Below, one piece after another: positions 8,369-17,450 of a stretch of DNA of 52,129 bases. How positions within the stretch are numbered: position 1 is the stretch's first letter; each line of letters starts with the position of its first letter. The DNA is from DASREM01 sp035652095 (GTDB lineage: Bacteria; Acidobacteriota; Terriglobia; Terriglobales; Acidobacteriaceae), in NCBI GenBank assembly GCA_035652095.1, contig DASREM010000034.1, forward strand, positions 1 to 52,129, read 5' to 3'. A model generated the notes under the pieces. That model was not told the DNA's origin. It searched no databases and worked only from the letters and a program-made list of their open reading frames with translations. A program made the translations under genes and the position numbers.

Positions 8369-8623
8369 ATGAAGTCCTATGTGCTCTATCTCTGGTCGGC
8401 GGCGGTACTGCTGATCCTGGGGATTGTCCTGCTGGGAGTGAGATGGAACGGCACCTCTGCCCTTACCGGCGCGTGGCCGCTCAGTAACAGCGAGTTCAAA
8501 TTTTGCGGCGCTGCAACCGGAGGCTTGGCCCTGGTGGGCGTGCTGGCGCTCGCCCTGGCTTGCATCTCCTTCCTGGTCTCGCTGGTGATGGTGGTAATGG
8601 ACCGGGTCAGCTCGCTGCGTTGA
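8369..8623 (+). CDS. Small hypothetical membrane protein (two helices)
   Basis: About 84 residues from the ATG at 8369, which has AGGGA about 4-5 nt upstream and a TATGCT hexamer 9 nt before it. There are two transmembrane helices (YLWSAAVLLILGIVLLGV and GLALVGVLALALACISFLVS). The longer frame from 8234 would overlap the divergent cyclase gene and its extra N-terminus looks non-coding. No family is recognised and no function can be assigned. Confidence 0.6.
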   Translation: MKSYVLYLWSAAVLLILGIVLLGVRWNGTSALTGAWPLSNSEFKFCGAATGGLALVGVLALALACISFLVSLVMVVMDRVSSLR

Positions 8624-8625
8624 GC

Positions 8626-8850
8626 TTACTGCGCCTTCGAGGCCTGCCGCCGCCGCGCCGCCGTCTTCACGATCCCGAGTACCAGCAGGCAAAACCAGAA
8701 ATCCACGACCATCCCCAGATCCATGCGGCGGGCCACATGGTGGGCCGCAGGCGGAAGGTAGGGAACCACCAGGAAATACACGATGTTCCCCACCACCACT
8801 GCAATCAGTGCGTGCACGAAATTGGTCACTGCTGGCTTAGACACCGCCAT
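8626..8850 (-). CDS. Small hypothetical membrane protein
   Basis: A 74-residue protein with two hydrophobic segments (FVHALIAVVVGNIVYFLVV and LGMVVDFWFCLLVLGIV) and a basic C-terminus (RRRQASKAQ). It is convergent with the preceding small gene and ends 2 bp from it. No SD is obvious and no family is recognised; it is kept because hydrophobicity and charge follow a coherent membrane topology. Confidence 0.5.
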   Translation of the reverse strand: MAVSKPAVTNFVHALIAVVVGNIVYFLVVPYLPPAAHHVARRMDLGMVVDFWFCLLVLGIVKTAARRRQASKAQ

Positions 8851-8890
8851 TCCTCGGGTCGGGTAGACCTCCTGCTAACATTCGTATGAG

Positions 8891-11059
8891 ATGCTTGAAC
8901 CCGCCACCCCCGTTCAGTTCGTCAAAGGGATTGGGCCGCGTCTTTCTGAAGCGCTCTCTGCCAAGGGCATCAACACCGTAGACGATCTGCTGCATTATCT
9001 GCCGTTTCGCTATGAGGACCGGGCCAACCCCAGGGGAATTTCCGAACTCCGCGCCGGCGAGATGGCTACCGTCATTGCCGAGGTCCGCACCTCAGGCCTG
9101 TTCCGCACGCGCCGTATGCCGCTATTCCAAATGACGGCAGGCCAGGGAAGGGCACGCCTGAAATGTCTCTGGTTCAATGCGGCCTACCTCAAAGACAAGT
9201 TCCAGCCTGGTCAGATGGTCGCCTTGTACGGCAAAGTGGAACGTGACAAGGCGGGGGACCTCCAGATTATTCAGCCGCAATTCGAGATTCTTGGTGATCC
9301 CAGCGACGACAGCTCTGCCACGGAAGAAAAAGCAGCGGCCTCGATCGAAGTAGGAAGAATTGTTCCGATTTATGAATCCGCCAGCCAGGGCCGCCTGACC
9401 TCAAAATGGTTCCGCCGGGTGATACGTACGGTTCTGGAGAACCTGTCGAAGGACCTTCCCGAGCCCATTCCAGCGGCGATTCGCGGCCGCCTGGGGCTGA
9501 TCCCTCCGCTGGAGGCGCTTTGGAAGGTACACTGGCCCGATCCCGGCGAGAGCCTGCAAACTCTGCAATCCTTCCGCACGCCTGCGCACATACGGATGAT
9601 CTTTGAAGAATTGTTTCTCCTCGAGTTGGGACTCGAGTTGAAACGTCGCGAACAGAAAGCGCAGACCGGCATTGCCTTTCGGCTGGATGAACGCGTCCGG
9701 GATGCGATCAAGAAAATCTTGCCCTTCCACCCCACGTCCGCCCAAAAACGTGTTCTGAAGGAGATCGCCGCCGACATGGAGAAGCCGGTTCCCATGCGCC
9801 GCCTCTTACAAGGGGACGTCGGCTCCGGCAAGACCATCGTAGCCTTCGAAGCCGCTGTCATCGCCATCGAGAACGGGTATCAGGTCGCTTTAATGGCTCC
9901 GACAGAAATCCTGGCGCAGCAGCATTATTTTTCGGCGCGCCGCATTCTGGAGAACGCCGGCTATCGCATCGTATTGCTCACGGGATCGCTGGAAGAAGAT
10001 CGTAAGCGCGAGATCCGACGCCATATTGCACAAGGCAATGCGCAGCTTGTGATCGGTACCCATGCCCTGATTGAGCAGAAAGTGGAATTCGACAAACTGG
10101 GATTGGTCGTCGTAGACGAGCAGCATCGTTTTGGCGTCCTGCAGCGGTTCAAGTTGATGAAGAAGTCGGGAGAAGACGGCACCGCTGGCGGGAGTGGCGC
10201 GGGCGGCGAGCCAGACGTGCTGGTCATGACAGCGACCCCGATTCCCCGTACCCTGGCGCTCACCCTCTACGGTGATTTGGACCTGAGCGCTCTCGACGAA
10301 ATGCCGCCGGGAAGAACTCCGATCGTGACCCGCCGAATCAGCGATGAACGCTCCGAGGAAGTCTGGGCCTTTGTGCGCAAGCAGGTCGAGGCTGGACATC
10401 AAACCTACGTTGTCTATCCCGTGATCGAAGAGAACGAGGAGACTGAGCTCAAGGCGGCGATGAAGATGTACAAGGAGCTCAGCAACCGTATTTTTCCCGA
10501 TTTGAAAGTGGGGCTGCTCCATGGGCGCATGGACCCGGACTTGAAAGAGCAGGTTATGCGCATGTTCCAGAAAGGCGAGCTCAACATTCTGGTTTCAACC
10601 ACGGTAATCGAAGTGGGCGTGGATGTCGCAAATGCCAACGTCATGGTCATCGAGCATGCCGAGCGGTTTGGACTCGCGCAATTACACCAGCTTCGCGGAC
10701 GCATCGGCCGCGGGGCCGCTAAATCCTTTTGTGTTTTGATGACGGGCGGAAAGATCTCCGAAGAAGGCGAACGCCGCCTCGACGCCATGGTGAAAACCAC
10801 CGACGGGTTTGCCCTTGCCGAACTGGATCTGGAACTGCGCGGGCCGGGCGAGTTCTTCGGCACCCGCCAGGCGGGCATGCCGAGCTTTCGTGTCGCCAGC
10901 CTGGTTCGCGATCGCGATCTGCTCGAGATCGCCAAGCGAGAGGCAGCTTCGGTTTTGGCGGGACCGAACTCGGAAGTGTCCCAGTCAGAAATCAATGCCG
11001 CGCTACGCCACATGCGCGCGCGCTGGTCTCGATCCTATGGCCTGGTAGAAGTTGGTTAA
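8891..11059 (+). CDS. recG: ATP-dependent DNA helicase RecG
   Basis: A 722-residue superfamily 2 helicase that remodels stalled forks and branched DNA. The N-terminal wedge/OB domain (to about residue 240) starts with the family signature VQFVKGIGPRLSEALSAKGI. The helicase core has Walker A GDVGSGKT, the APTEILAQQHY motif Ia, Walker B VVDEQHRFG, motif III TATPIPRTL, and the RecG tail motif QLRGRIGRG. Length is within the normal range. The gene stands alone with its own start ATG; the alternative ATG five bases upstream is out of frame. Confidence 0.97.
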   Translation: MLEPATPVQFVKGIGPRLSEALSAKGINTVDDLLHYLPFRYEDRANPRGISELRAGEMATVIAEVRTSGLFRTRRMPLFQMTAGQGRARLKCLWFNAAYLKDKFQPGQMVALYGKVERDKAGDLQIIQPQFEILGDPSDDSSATEEKAAASIEVGRIVPIYESASQGRLTSKWFRRVIRTVLENLSKDLPEPIPAAIRGRLGLIPPLEALWKVHWPDPGESLQTLQSFRTPAHIRMIFEELFLLELGLELKRREQKAQTGIAFRLDERVRDAIKKILPFHPTSAQKRVLKEIAADMEKPVPMRRLLQGDVGSGKTIVAFEAAVIAIENGYQVALMAPTEILAQQHYFSARRILENAGYRIVLLTGSLEEDRKREIRRHIAQGNAQLVIGTHALIEQKVEFDKLGLVVVDEQHRFGVLQRFKLMKKSGEDGTAGGSGAGGEPDVLVMTATPIPRTLALTLYGDLDLSALDEMPPGRTPIVTRRISDERSEEVWAFVRKQVEAGHQTYVVYPVIEENEETELKAAMKMYKELSNRIFPDLKVGLLHGRMDPDLKEQVMRMFQKGELNILVSTTVIEVGVDVANANVMVIEHAERFGLAQLHQLRGRIGRGAAKSFCVLMTGGKISEEGERRLDAMVKTTDGFALAELDLELRGPGEFFGTRQAGMPSFRVASLVRDRDLLEIAKREAASVLAGPNSEVSQSEINAALRHMRARWSRSYGLVEVG

Positions 11060-11164
11060 GAGATATGCCATGGTGCTGGCTGACCGCACCTGCGGGTTGC
11101 AGGATTCCCTCGCCCATCGCGGAAAGCTAACATCGCCCCATCTACCGTGGCATAATCAATTTCC

Positions 11165-12580
11165 GTGCAATCGCTGGCCAAGGCCGAACTGTACCGCAAG
11201 CTGCCCTCCGTAGATGAGTTGCTGCGTAGCAGTGACTTGGCGGCGCTGCTCGCGCAGGAAGGCCAGACCGCGGTCGCGGATGCAGCGCGTACGGTGCTTG
11301 CCCGCCTTCGCGACGAGATCGGCGCCGGCAGGCTCGATGAGCGCCAGTTAGAACTTGCAGTTTCCGGCATCGCGACGGCCATCCAGATCCAGTTGCGTCA
11401 AGACCTGGGCTTCTCGCTGAAGCCGGTGATCAATGCGACCGGGGTTATCCTGCACACCAATCTCGGCCGCGCTCCCCTAAGCCGTTCCGTTCTCGACCAC
11501 GTGGTGGAAGCTTCTACGGCGTACTCCAATCTTGAATTCGACGTCGCTTCGGGCGAGCGCGGCAAACGCGATGTGCACGTCGACCGCCTGTTTAAGAAGC
11601 TTCTTACGTCGAACGAATCTTCTAATCAAGTTTCCACCATCGTCGTCAACAACAATGCCGCTGCAGTCCTGCTTGCACTTAATTCTCTGGCCGAAGGCGG
11701 CGAGGTCATCGTTTCCCGGGGTGAACTAGTCGAAATTGGCGGTTCGTTCCGCATTCCGGATGTGATGACCAAGTCAAATGCGATCTTGCGCGAAGTCGGC
11801 ACCACGAATCGCACCCGGATTTCAGATTACGAGCGTGCCATCAACGAGAAGACCCGGCTTCTGCTGCGGGTGCATCGTTCCAATTTTGAAATCTCCGGCT
11901 TCACCGAGCAGCCCACCACGGATGAACTGGTGGCGCTGGCGCAAAAGAAAAACATTCCGCTCTTGGAGGACCTCGGCAGCGGCGCTTTACTGGATCTTCA
12001 GACGGTCGGAATTCATGGTGAGCCTGGTGTTCTCGACAGCCTCCGAGCCGGCGTGGATGTGGTCACCTACAGCGGCGACAAGCTGCTTGGAGGGCCGCAG
12101 GCCGGATTGCTCAGCGGGCGCGCCGACCTGATCTCGCGTATGCGTTCCAATTCTCTCTTCCGCGCGCTGCGGGTGGACAAGATGACCTATGCTGCGCTCG
12201 AGGCCACTCTGCTCGCGTACGTCAAACGCAGCTATGACGACATCCCCTCGCTGCAGATGATGGGAATGGCTAAACAGGAAATCGGAACTAGAGCTGCTGC
12301 GGTTGCGTCTTCGCTTCCAGGCGGCAACTTGCACGTAGATCTGATTGATGGAGAGTCCGTCATCGGCGGTGGCTCCGCGCCTTCCGCCAAGCTGCCAACG
12401 CGGCTTCTTGCCATTGCTTCCAGAACCTTGAGTGCCGATGAACTCGCCCGGCGTTTGCGCTCGTTCCGCCCTCCCATCGTTGCCCGGGTAGAACAGGGCC
12501 GCGTGCTGCTGGACCTGCGCACGGTTTTCCCTGCCCAGGATGCGACGCTCATCAAAGCGCTCACCCATCTGGCGGGGTAA
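11165..12580 (+). CDS. selA: L-seryl-tRNA(Sec) selenium transferase (SelA)
   Basis: A 471-residue PLP enzyme that converts seryl-tRNA(Sec) to selenocysteinyl-tRNA(Sec) using selenophosphate. The SelA signatures are visible: INATGVILHTNLGRAPLS, the VNNNAAAVLL segment, and the PLP-lysine motif YSGDKLLGGPQAG. The start codon is GTG, with a CATAAT hexamer 8 nt upstream that could be a -10 of a very short-leader promoter. The DUF488 gene follows after 1 nt, so they are probably co-transcribed. No selB, selD or tRNA-Sec is seen in the window. Confidence 0.95.
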   Translation: MQSLAKAELYRKLPSVDELLRSSDLAALLAQEGQTAVADAARTVLARLRDEIGAGRLDERQLELAVSGIATAIQIQLRQDLGFSLKPVINATGVILHTNLGRAPLSRSVLDHVVEASTAYSNLEFDVASGERGKRDVHVDRLFKKLLTSNESSNQVSTIVVNNNAAAVLLALNSLAEGGEVIVSRGELVEIGGSFRIPDVMTKSNAILREVGTTNRTRISDYERAINEKTRLLLRVHRSNFEISGFTEQPTTDELVALAQKKNIPLLEDLGSGALLDLQTVGIHGEPGVLDSLRAGVDVVTYSGDKLLGGPQAGLLSGRADLISRMRSNSLFRALRVDKMTYAALEATLLAYVKRSYDDIPSLQMMGMAKQEIGTRAAAVASSLPGGNLHVDLIDGESVIGGGSAPSAKLPTRLLAIASRTLSADELARRLRSFRPPIVARVEQGRVLLDLRTVFPAQDATLIKALTHLAG

Positions 12581-12581
12581 T

Positions 12582-13154
12582 GTGAGCGTGGCGGGTTCCA
12601 TTCAAGAATCAAGAATCCACGACCGGCAATCTCTCTATACCATCGGCCATTCCACGCGCACCCTGGAAGAACTCATTGAGGCGCTGCACGCTCACCAGAT
12701 CAAGGTTCTCGCCGATATCCGGTCGCTTCCCATGTCACGACGGCTGCCGCACTTCAACCGCGAGTCCCTGGAGCGGGAGTTGCCCGCTGAGGGAATCCGC
12801 TACGTTTGGTTGAAGGAACTTGGTGGACGCCGGAAGAAGATCCGGGACGATTCTCCGCATATCGCAATCCGCAGCGACAGTTTCCGCAACTATGCCGACC
12901 ATATGCTGACTCCGGAGTTCGAGCGCGGCATGGACCAACTGCTGGCACTTGCCCGCGAAGCGAGAACGGCCTACATGTGCGCCGAGCGAGTTTACTTCCA
13001 GTGCCACCGCATGCTGGTGTCCGATTGGCTGGTGGCGCACGGACACGAAGTTCTGCACATTGACGGGACCGGGCCGGCGCGACCTCACCGGCTGATGTCC
13101 GAGGCGCGTATTGTTGATGGTCAGCTCATTTATCGAGGCGATCGCCTGCTGTGA
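12582..13154 (+). CDS. DUF488 family protein
   Basis: About 190 residues. It has the DUF488 hallmark YTIGHSTRTLEE near the N-terminus, then LADIRSLPMSR, HFNRESLE and a Cys-containing MCAERVYFQCHRMLVSDWL region. The GTG at 12582 is chosen because GGCGGGG at the end of selA serves as SD; an ATG at 12540 would overlap selA by 41 nt. The biochemical role of DUF488 is not established. Tight linkage to selA hints at co-expression but does not define function. A second, more distant DUF488 protein lies at 31078-31515. Confidence 0.82.
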   Translation: MSVAGSIQESRIHDRQSLYTIGHSTRTLEELIEALHAHQIKVLADIRSLPMSRRLPHFNRESLERELPAEGIRYVWLKELGGRRKKIRDDSPHIAIRSDSFRNYADHMLTPEFERGMDQLLALAREARTAYMCAERVYFQCHRMLVSDWLVAHGHEVLHIDGTGPARPHRLMSEARIVDGQLIYRGDRLL

Positions 13155-13190
13155 ATTGCCAAGCCGTAAACGAAACCTGACAATACTCAA

Positions 13191-13568
13191 ATGATAGTCG
13201 GCACGGGAGTGGATATAGCCGAGGTCCCGCGGATCGCTCAATCGATCGAGCGATTTGGCGAGCGCTTTATCCGGCGGATTTTCACCGAAGGCGAGATTCG
13301 CTATTGCGATTCGAAGGCCAACCGAGTCGAGCGCTATGCTGCGCGGTTTGCCGCCAAGGAAGCTGCCATGAAAGCTTTGGGGACGGGATGGAACCACGGG
13401 GTTCGCTGGCGAGACATCGAGGTGGTTCGAAAGCCGGGAGGCCGCCCTACGATTGTCTTTCACGGAGTGGCAGCCGAATTTGCCGCGCGCCTGCGAACCA
13501 CCAACATCGCCTTGTCACTGACTCACACCAAGGACCAGGCGTTCGCGCAAGTTATTCTCGAGAGCTGA
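13191..13568 (+). CDS. acpS: Holo-[acyl-carrier-protein] synthase
   Basis: A 125-residue AcpS that transfers 4'-phosphopantetheine from CoA to the serine of ACP. The motifs are complete: MIVGTGVDIAEVPRI at the N-terminus, FTEGEIRYC, RYAARFAAKEAAMKALG (metal/CoA site) and LSLTHTKDQAFA. The length is normal. Its substrates are presumably the two ACPs encoded at 21854-22409. It begins 36 bp after the DUF488 gene. Confidence 0.96.
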   Translation: MIVGTGVDIAEVPRIAQSIERFGERFIRRIFTEGEIRYCDSKANRVERYAARFAAKEAAMKALGTGWNHGVRWRDIEVVRKPGGRPTIVFHGVAAEFAARLRTTNIALSLTHTKDQAFAQVILES

Positions 13569-13600
13569 TCTGGTAGACTGTCGCCTCCATTCGCACATCC

Positions 13601-15976
13601 ATGAGCCAGACTGTTGTTCTCAAGGAAGTAAGCACCCAGCACCCAACCAGCGAGCGGAATCTTCTCGCCGGAGTCGCCCTTAGCAGTTTCGCGGCGTTGC
13701 TGCTGGAGTTGGGACTGACGCGCGTGTTCTCAGTCGTTCTCTTTTATCACTTCGCGTTCCTCGCGATTTCCATTGCGCTGCTCGGGCTCGGCGCCGGGGG
13801 AGTCTTCGCCTATCTGGCGCGCCAACGCCTGGCGTCGCGCTCCACTCGCGATCTGGTCGCGCGGTTTTGCAACATCAACGCGCTGCTCATTCCGGTGGTT
13901 CTGACCATCGGGTTGCGCTTGCCCGTTTCTCTGGAATTGTCGAAGGCAAATTTTTTGCGATTGACCGCGATCTACCTCGCCTCAGCGGTGCCTTTTTTTC
14001 TGACCGGACTGCAGTTCTCCATTGTCTTTGCCCGGGAGCACGAACGTATTCCCCGCCTCTACGGCGCTGACCTGGGCGGAGGCGCACTTGCCTGCCTCGC
14101 GATCGTTCCGCTGCTCAATTTCCTGGGCGGCCCGAATACGCTGCTGTTTGCCGCGCTGGTGAGCGCGGTTGCGGGCTCGGTCTGGGCGGAAGACAGGAAA
14201 CTCCGCAAGTCATCCTATGGCAGGGTGGCATTGCTTCTGGTTCTTATCGCCCTGAACTACTCGGGCAGACTCCTCGACATTGTTTACGCGAAGGGCGGTT
14301 TTCGCGATTCGGCATGGGTCGAATTCGCGCGCTGGAACTCCATTTCTCGCGTGGAGGTGGATCGCCAGGACAACGCGAAAGCGATCGTGATCGATGCCGA
14401 CGCATCCACCTATCTGATGGCGGCCGATCCCCAACAATGGAACACTCCGGCGTGGAAGAAGCAGCTCATGTCGGCGCCTCCCGCGATCGCAAATCTTCTG
14501 CGGCCGCATGGCGAGTACGCGATTATCGGGCCCGGCGGAGGAGTGGACGTGGTGCGCGCGCTCGCCGCCGGCAGTCCCAGCGTCACCGGCATCGAGATCA
14601 ATCCCATTATCGCCAACACCATCATGCGCGGGCGCTACGCCGACTACACCTATCACCTCTATCAACGGCCCGATGTCCATATTCACGTGACCGATGGCCG
14701 GTCGTTCGTGCGCAATGCGAGGCAGCGTTTTGACGTGGTACAGATGACGCTGGTTGACACCTGGGCGTCTACCGCCGCCGGAGCGTTCGCTCTCAGCGAG
14801 AACAGTCTCTACACTGTCGAAGCCTTCCAGGAATACCTGGAGCACCTGAATCCCGATGGCTTGGTTGCGATTACGCGCTGGGAATTCAGCGAGCCTCGAG
14901 AAGCATTGCGGGTCGTTTCCGTGGCAATGGAAGCCCTGCACCGGCTCGGCGTGGCCGATCCCAGCAGGAACTTCCTCGTGGTATCGGAAGGCGACCTGGA
15001 TGAAGACGGCATTCCAGTCCTGGTCCTGACCAAGCGCTCACCTTTTACCGCGGCCGAAGAGCAAGCCGTACGGGCCCATCTCGCTGTCTACCCGGCACTG
15101 ACGGCGCTCTACTTGCCTTCCCAGCCACAGAGCAATCCTTTCTCGCGCCTGATCGCGCAGAATGATCCGGCCGCATTCGCTCGCACCTATACCTACAACG
15201 TCGCGCCGGTCACGGATAATGCTCCCTTCTTCTTCTTCACCCTCAAGCTGGGGCAGATTTTCCACCACGACTCTCTGCAGCGCGGCATCGACTGGAAGGT
15301 AAACCTGGGGGTCGCGGTTCTCGGCATGGTTCTGGTCATCTCGATCGTGGCGGTGCTGGGCTTTCTGGTGATTCCGTTGCTGGCGGGCGGAGAACGGGAA
15401 CATCGGCCGATACGCCTGCTCTACTTCTTCGCTGTCGGGATCGGCTACATCCTGGTAGAGATCGCTTTCATTCAGCGGTTCGTGCTGTTCCTCGGACATC
15501 CCACCTATGCGCTAACCGTCGTGGTGTTCTTGCTACTGCTTTCGAGCGGGGCGGGCAGCCTGGTATCCAAACGCTGGCTCTCGAACTCGCGGTTGTCGTG
15601 GCTCCCCCTGGTCGCAATCATCGCAGCAGTGCTGATCTACGTATTCGAGCTTCCGCAAGCATTGGACCTGCTTATCGGGGTTTCGTTCCCCATGAAGCTG
15701 ATCATCTGCGGGCTGATGCTGATTCCGCTCGGCTTTGCCATGGGGATGCCGTTTCCCACCGGCCTGCGCGCATTGGCGCGCGGCCCCGCGGCATCGGTCC
15801 AATCCAACGCCATCGAGTGGGCATGGGCCATGAATGCAGCATCAAGCGTGCTCGGCTCGGTCCTGGCCATGGTGATTGCAATCCGTTTCGGCTTGAATGC
15901 AACCCTGGCCTGCGGCGCGCTTGCCTATGCAGTTGCCTTTCTCGTGACTCCCACTCTCACCCCGAGCCACCGCTGA
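13601..15976 (+). CDS. Multi-pass membrane protein with spermidine-synthase-like domain
   Basis: A 791-residue protein in three parts. The first ~215 residues hold about six membrane helices (SFAALLLELGLTRVFSVVLF and following). A central SAM-dependent methyltransferase-fold domain (about 290-530) has IIGPGGGVDVVRALA (motif I), GIEINPII and VTDGRSFVRNARQRFDVV. The C-terminal ~230 residues have six or more helices. This architecture is known for membrane spermidine synthase-like proteins of Acidobacteriota and Planctomycetes. The usual SpeE catalytic loop is not clearly conserved, so real polyamine synthesis is doubtful. It follows acpS by 32 bp; no other polyamine gene is nearby. Confidence 0.82.
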   Translation: MSQTVVLKEVSTQHPTSERNLLAGVALSSFAALLLELGLTRVFSVVLFYHFAFLAISIALLGLGAGGVFAYLARQRLASRSTRDLVARFCNINALLIPVVLTIGLRLPVSLELSKANFLRLTAIYLASAVPFFLTGLQFSIVFAREHERIPRLYGADLGGGALACLAIVPLLNFLGGPNTLLFAALVSAVAGSVWAEDRKLRKSSYGRVALLLVLIALNYSGRLLDIVYAKGGFRDSAWVEFARWNSISRVEVDRQDNAKAIVIDADASTYLMAADPQQWNTPAWKKQLMSAPPAIANLLRPHGEYAIIGPGGGVDVVRALAAGSPSVTGIEINPIIANTIMRGRYADYTYHLYQRPDVHIHVTDGRSFVRNARQRFDVVQMTLVDTWASTAAGAFALSENSLYTVEAFQEYLEHLNPDGLVAITRWEFSEPREALRVVSVAMEALHRLGVADPSRNFLVVSEGDLDEDGIPVLVLTKRSPFTAAEEQAVRAHLAVYPALTALYLPSQPQSNPFSRLIAQNDPAAFARTYTYNVAPVTDNAPFFFFTLKLGQIFHHDSLQRGIDWKVNLGVAVLGMVLVISIVAVLGFLVIPLLAGGEREHRPIRLLYFFAVGIGYILVEIAFIQRFVLFLGHPTYALTVVVFLLLLSSGAGSLVSKRWLSNSRLSWLPLVAIIAAVLIYVFELPQALDLLIGVSFPMKLIICGLMLIPLGFAMGMPFPTGLRALARGPAASVQSNAIEWAWAMNAASSVLGSVLAMVIAIRFGLNATLACGALAYAVAFLVTPTLTPSHR

Positions 15977-16065
15977 CGTGAAGCACACCTTAAGCTCTGT
16001 TATGATGCTGCCACGTCCGACGGGATAGGAATTGCGGAGGATGCTGATACCAAGTCGGAGTATGC

Positions 16066-17145
16066 GTGCCTAGCCAGAAACAGTTGAAGTGGTCTCAACT
16101 GAAAGTGGGCCTGACTGTACTGGTGGCCTCCATCACGCTCGCCGTTCTCATCTTCCTGATGAGTGGCACTGGCGGCTTATTCACCAAGAAAATCACAGTC
16201 AAATCTTTCTTCGACAATGCCGGCGGACTCCGGGTCGGCGCTCCGGTACGCCTGAATGGCGTGGATATTGGGAACGTAGCGCAGATCCGCGTCGTCCCCA
16301 ACCCGGACAAGAAACTCACGCCCGTGGAAGTGACTTTGAAGGTGAGCAGCAAATATCTGTTCGGACTGCACACCGATTCGGTCACCACCCTTTCCACCGC
16401 CGGGGTTCTGGGCGAGACCTACATTGACATTGATAGCTCGCAGGCGAACGGGCCGCCGGTGAAAGACGGCGACGTGCTGCCGATCCGGGACCATCCCGAC
16501 ATTCAGGATGTTGTCCGGGCCAGCCAGGGCACGCTGCAGAACTTGGACGCGCTGCTGAAGCGCATGGACCGCATCATCGCCTTTGTGGAGAGCGGGCAGG
16601 GGTCGGTCGGCAAGCTGATCTACGATCCAACACTCTACAATCGCCTGTCCTCCACCGTAAGTGAGTTCCAGGGACTGGTCAACCAGGTCAGCCAGGGTAA
16701 TGGCACCATCGGAAAACTGATTTCGGATGATGAACTCTATCGCAAGGCGAATGCCACGGTAGACAAGATCAACGTAATCATCGACGATTTGAACAGCGGC
16801 AAAGGTACGGCCGGAAAGTTCCTGAAGGACCCGGGTCTTTATAATCAAGCCAACGAAACCGTGGCCAACGTGAAGCAATTGACCGCCGACATCAATGCCG
16901 GCAAGGGCGCCATTGGTAAGCTGGCGAAGGACCAGGAATTCGCCGACAAGCTGCAGAACACGATGAACAAGCTGTCCGCACTGACCGACCGTTTGGAGGC
17001 CGGTGAGGGTTCCCTCGGCAGGCTGTTCCGCGATCCTTCGGTGTACAACAACACCGATCAGCTTCTGCTCGAAACCCGCCAGCTGATCAAGAGCATTCGT
17101 GAAAATCCCAAGCGCTACCTGACCATCAAACTGCGCGTGTTCTAG
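16066..17145 (+). CDS. MCE (MlaD-like) lipid-transport protein with five 34-residue repeats
   Basis: A 359-residue protein with an N-terminal anchor (VGLTVLVASITLAVLIFLM) and one MCE domain (about residues 43-145: VKSFFDNAGGLRVGAPVRLNGVDIGNV). Residues 177-346 are five exact 34-residue repeats, each opening with G-x-G-S/T/A-x-G-K/R-L/F and D-x-x-L/F/V-Y, likely helical hairpins. MCE proteins bridge the envelope and pass phospholipids to or from an ABC permease (MlaE/MlaF). Those partners are not adjacent here, so this is an orphan component. The start is GTG with TCGGAG 5 nt upstream. The direction of transport cannot be inferred. Confidence 0.88.
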   Translation: MPSQKQLKWSQLKVGLTVLVASITLAVLIFLMSGTGGLFTKKITVKSFFDNAGGLRVGAPVRLNGVDIGNVAQIRVVPNPDKKLTPVEVTLKVSSKYLFGLHTDSVTTLSTAGVLGETYIDIDSSQANGPPVKDGDVLPIRDHPDIQDVVRASQGTLQNLDALLKRMDRIIAFVESGQGSVGKLIYDPTLYNRLSSTVSEFQGLVNQVSQGNGTIGKLISDDELYRKANATVDKINVIIDDLNSGKGTAGKFLKDPGLYNQANETVANVKQLTADINAGKGAIGKLAKDQEFADKLQNTMNKLSALTDRLEAGEGSLGRLFRDPSVYNNTDQLLLETRQLIKSIRENPKRYLTIKLRVF

Positions 17146-17150
17146 CCTGG

Positions 17151-17450
17151 CTAGTGCTCCCCGATCCCGAATACTGCGCCCAGCAACAGCATCAGCAGCA
17201 CGCCGAAGGAAATGGCGCTGTAACGCCAGTCTTTTTCATGGGTGAACAGGATAAAGGAAGTGAAGACCCGCACCAGCGGTGTGATCAGCATGACCTCGAC
17301 GCCAATGATCTCGATCCGGCGGGACACGACGGAATGGTCAAAAATCCCGCCCACCACCCCGGCCAGCATAATCGCAAACCCGGCGAAGGCTCCGATCCGG
17401 AGTACGCGAGCGACCGCTTTGTCGAACCCGGGTTCTCGGATGACGGTCAT
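17151..17450 (-). CDS. DUF1634 membrane protein
   Basis: About 99 residues with three hydrophobic helices (GAFAGFAIMLAGVVGGIF, EVMLITPLVRVFTSFILF, ISFGVLLMLLLGAVFGI). This matches DUF1634, a family commonly encoded beside TSUP permeases. The ATG at 17450 overlaps the TGA of the TSUP gene (ATGA), indicating translational coupling; a longer frame from 17468 is less likely. It probably acts with the permease as an accessory subunit. Confidence 0.82.
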   Translation of the reverse strand: MTVIREPGFDKAVARVLRIGAFAGFAIMLAGVVGGIFDHSVVSRRIEIIGVEVMLITPLVRVFTSFILFTHEKDWRYSAISFGVLLMLLLGAVFGIGEH

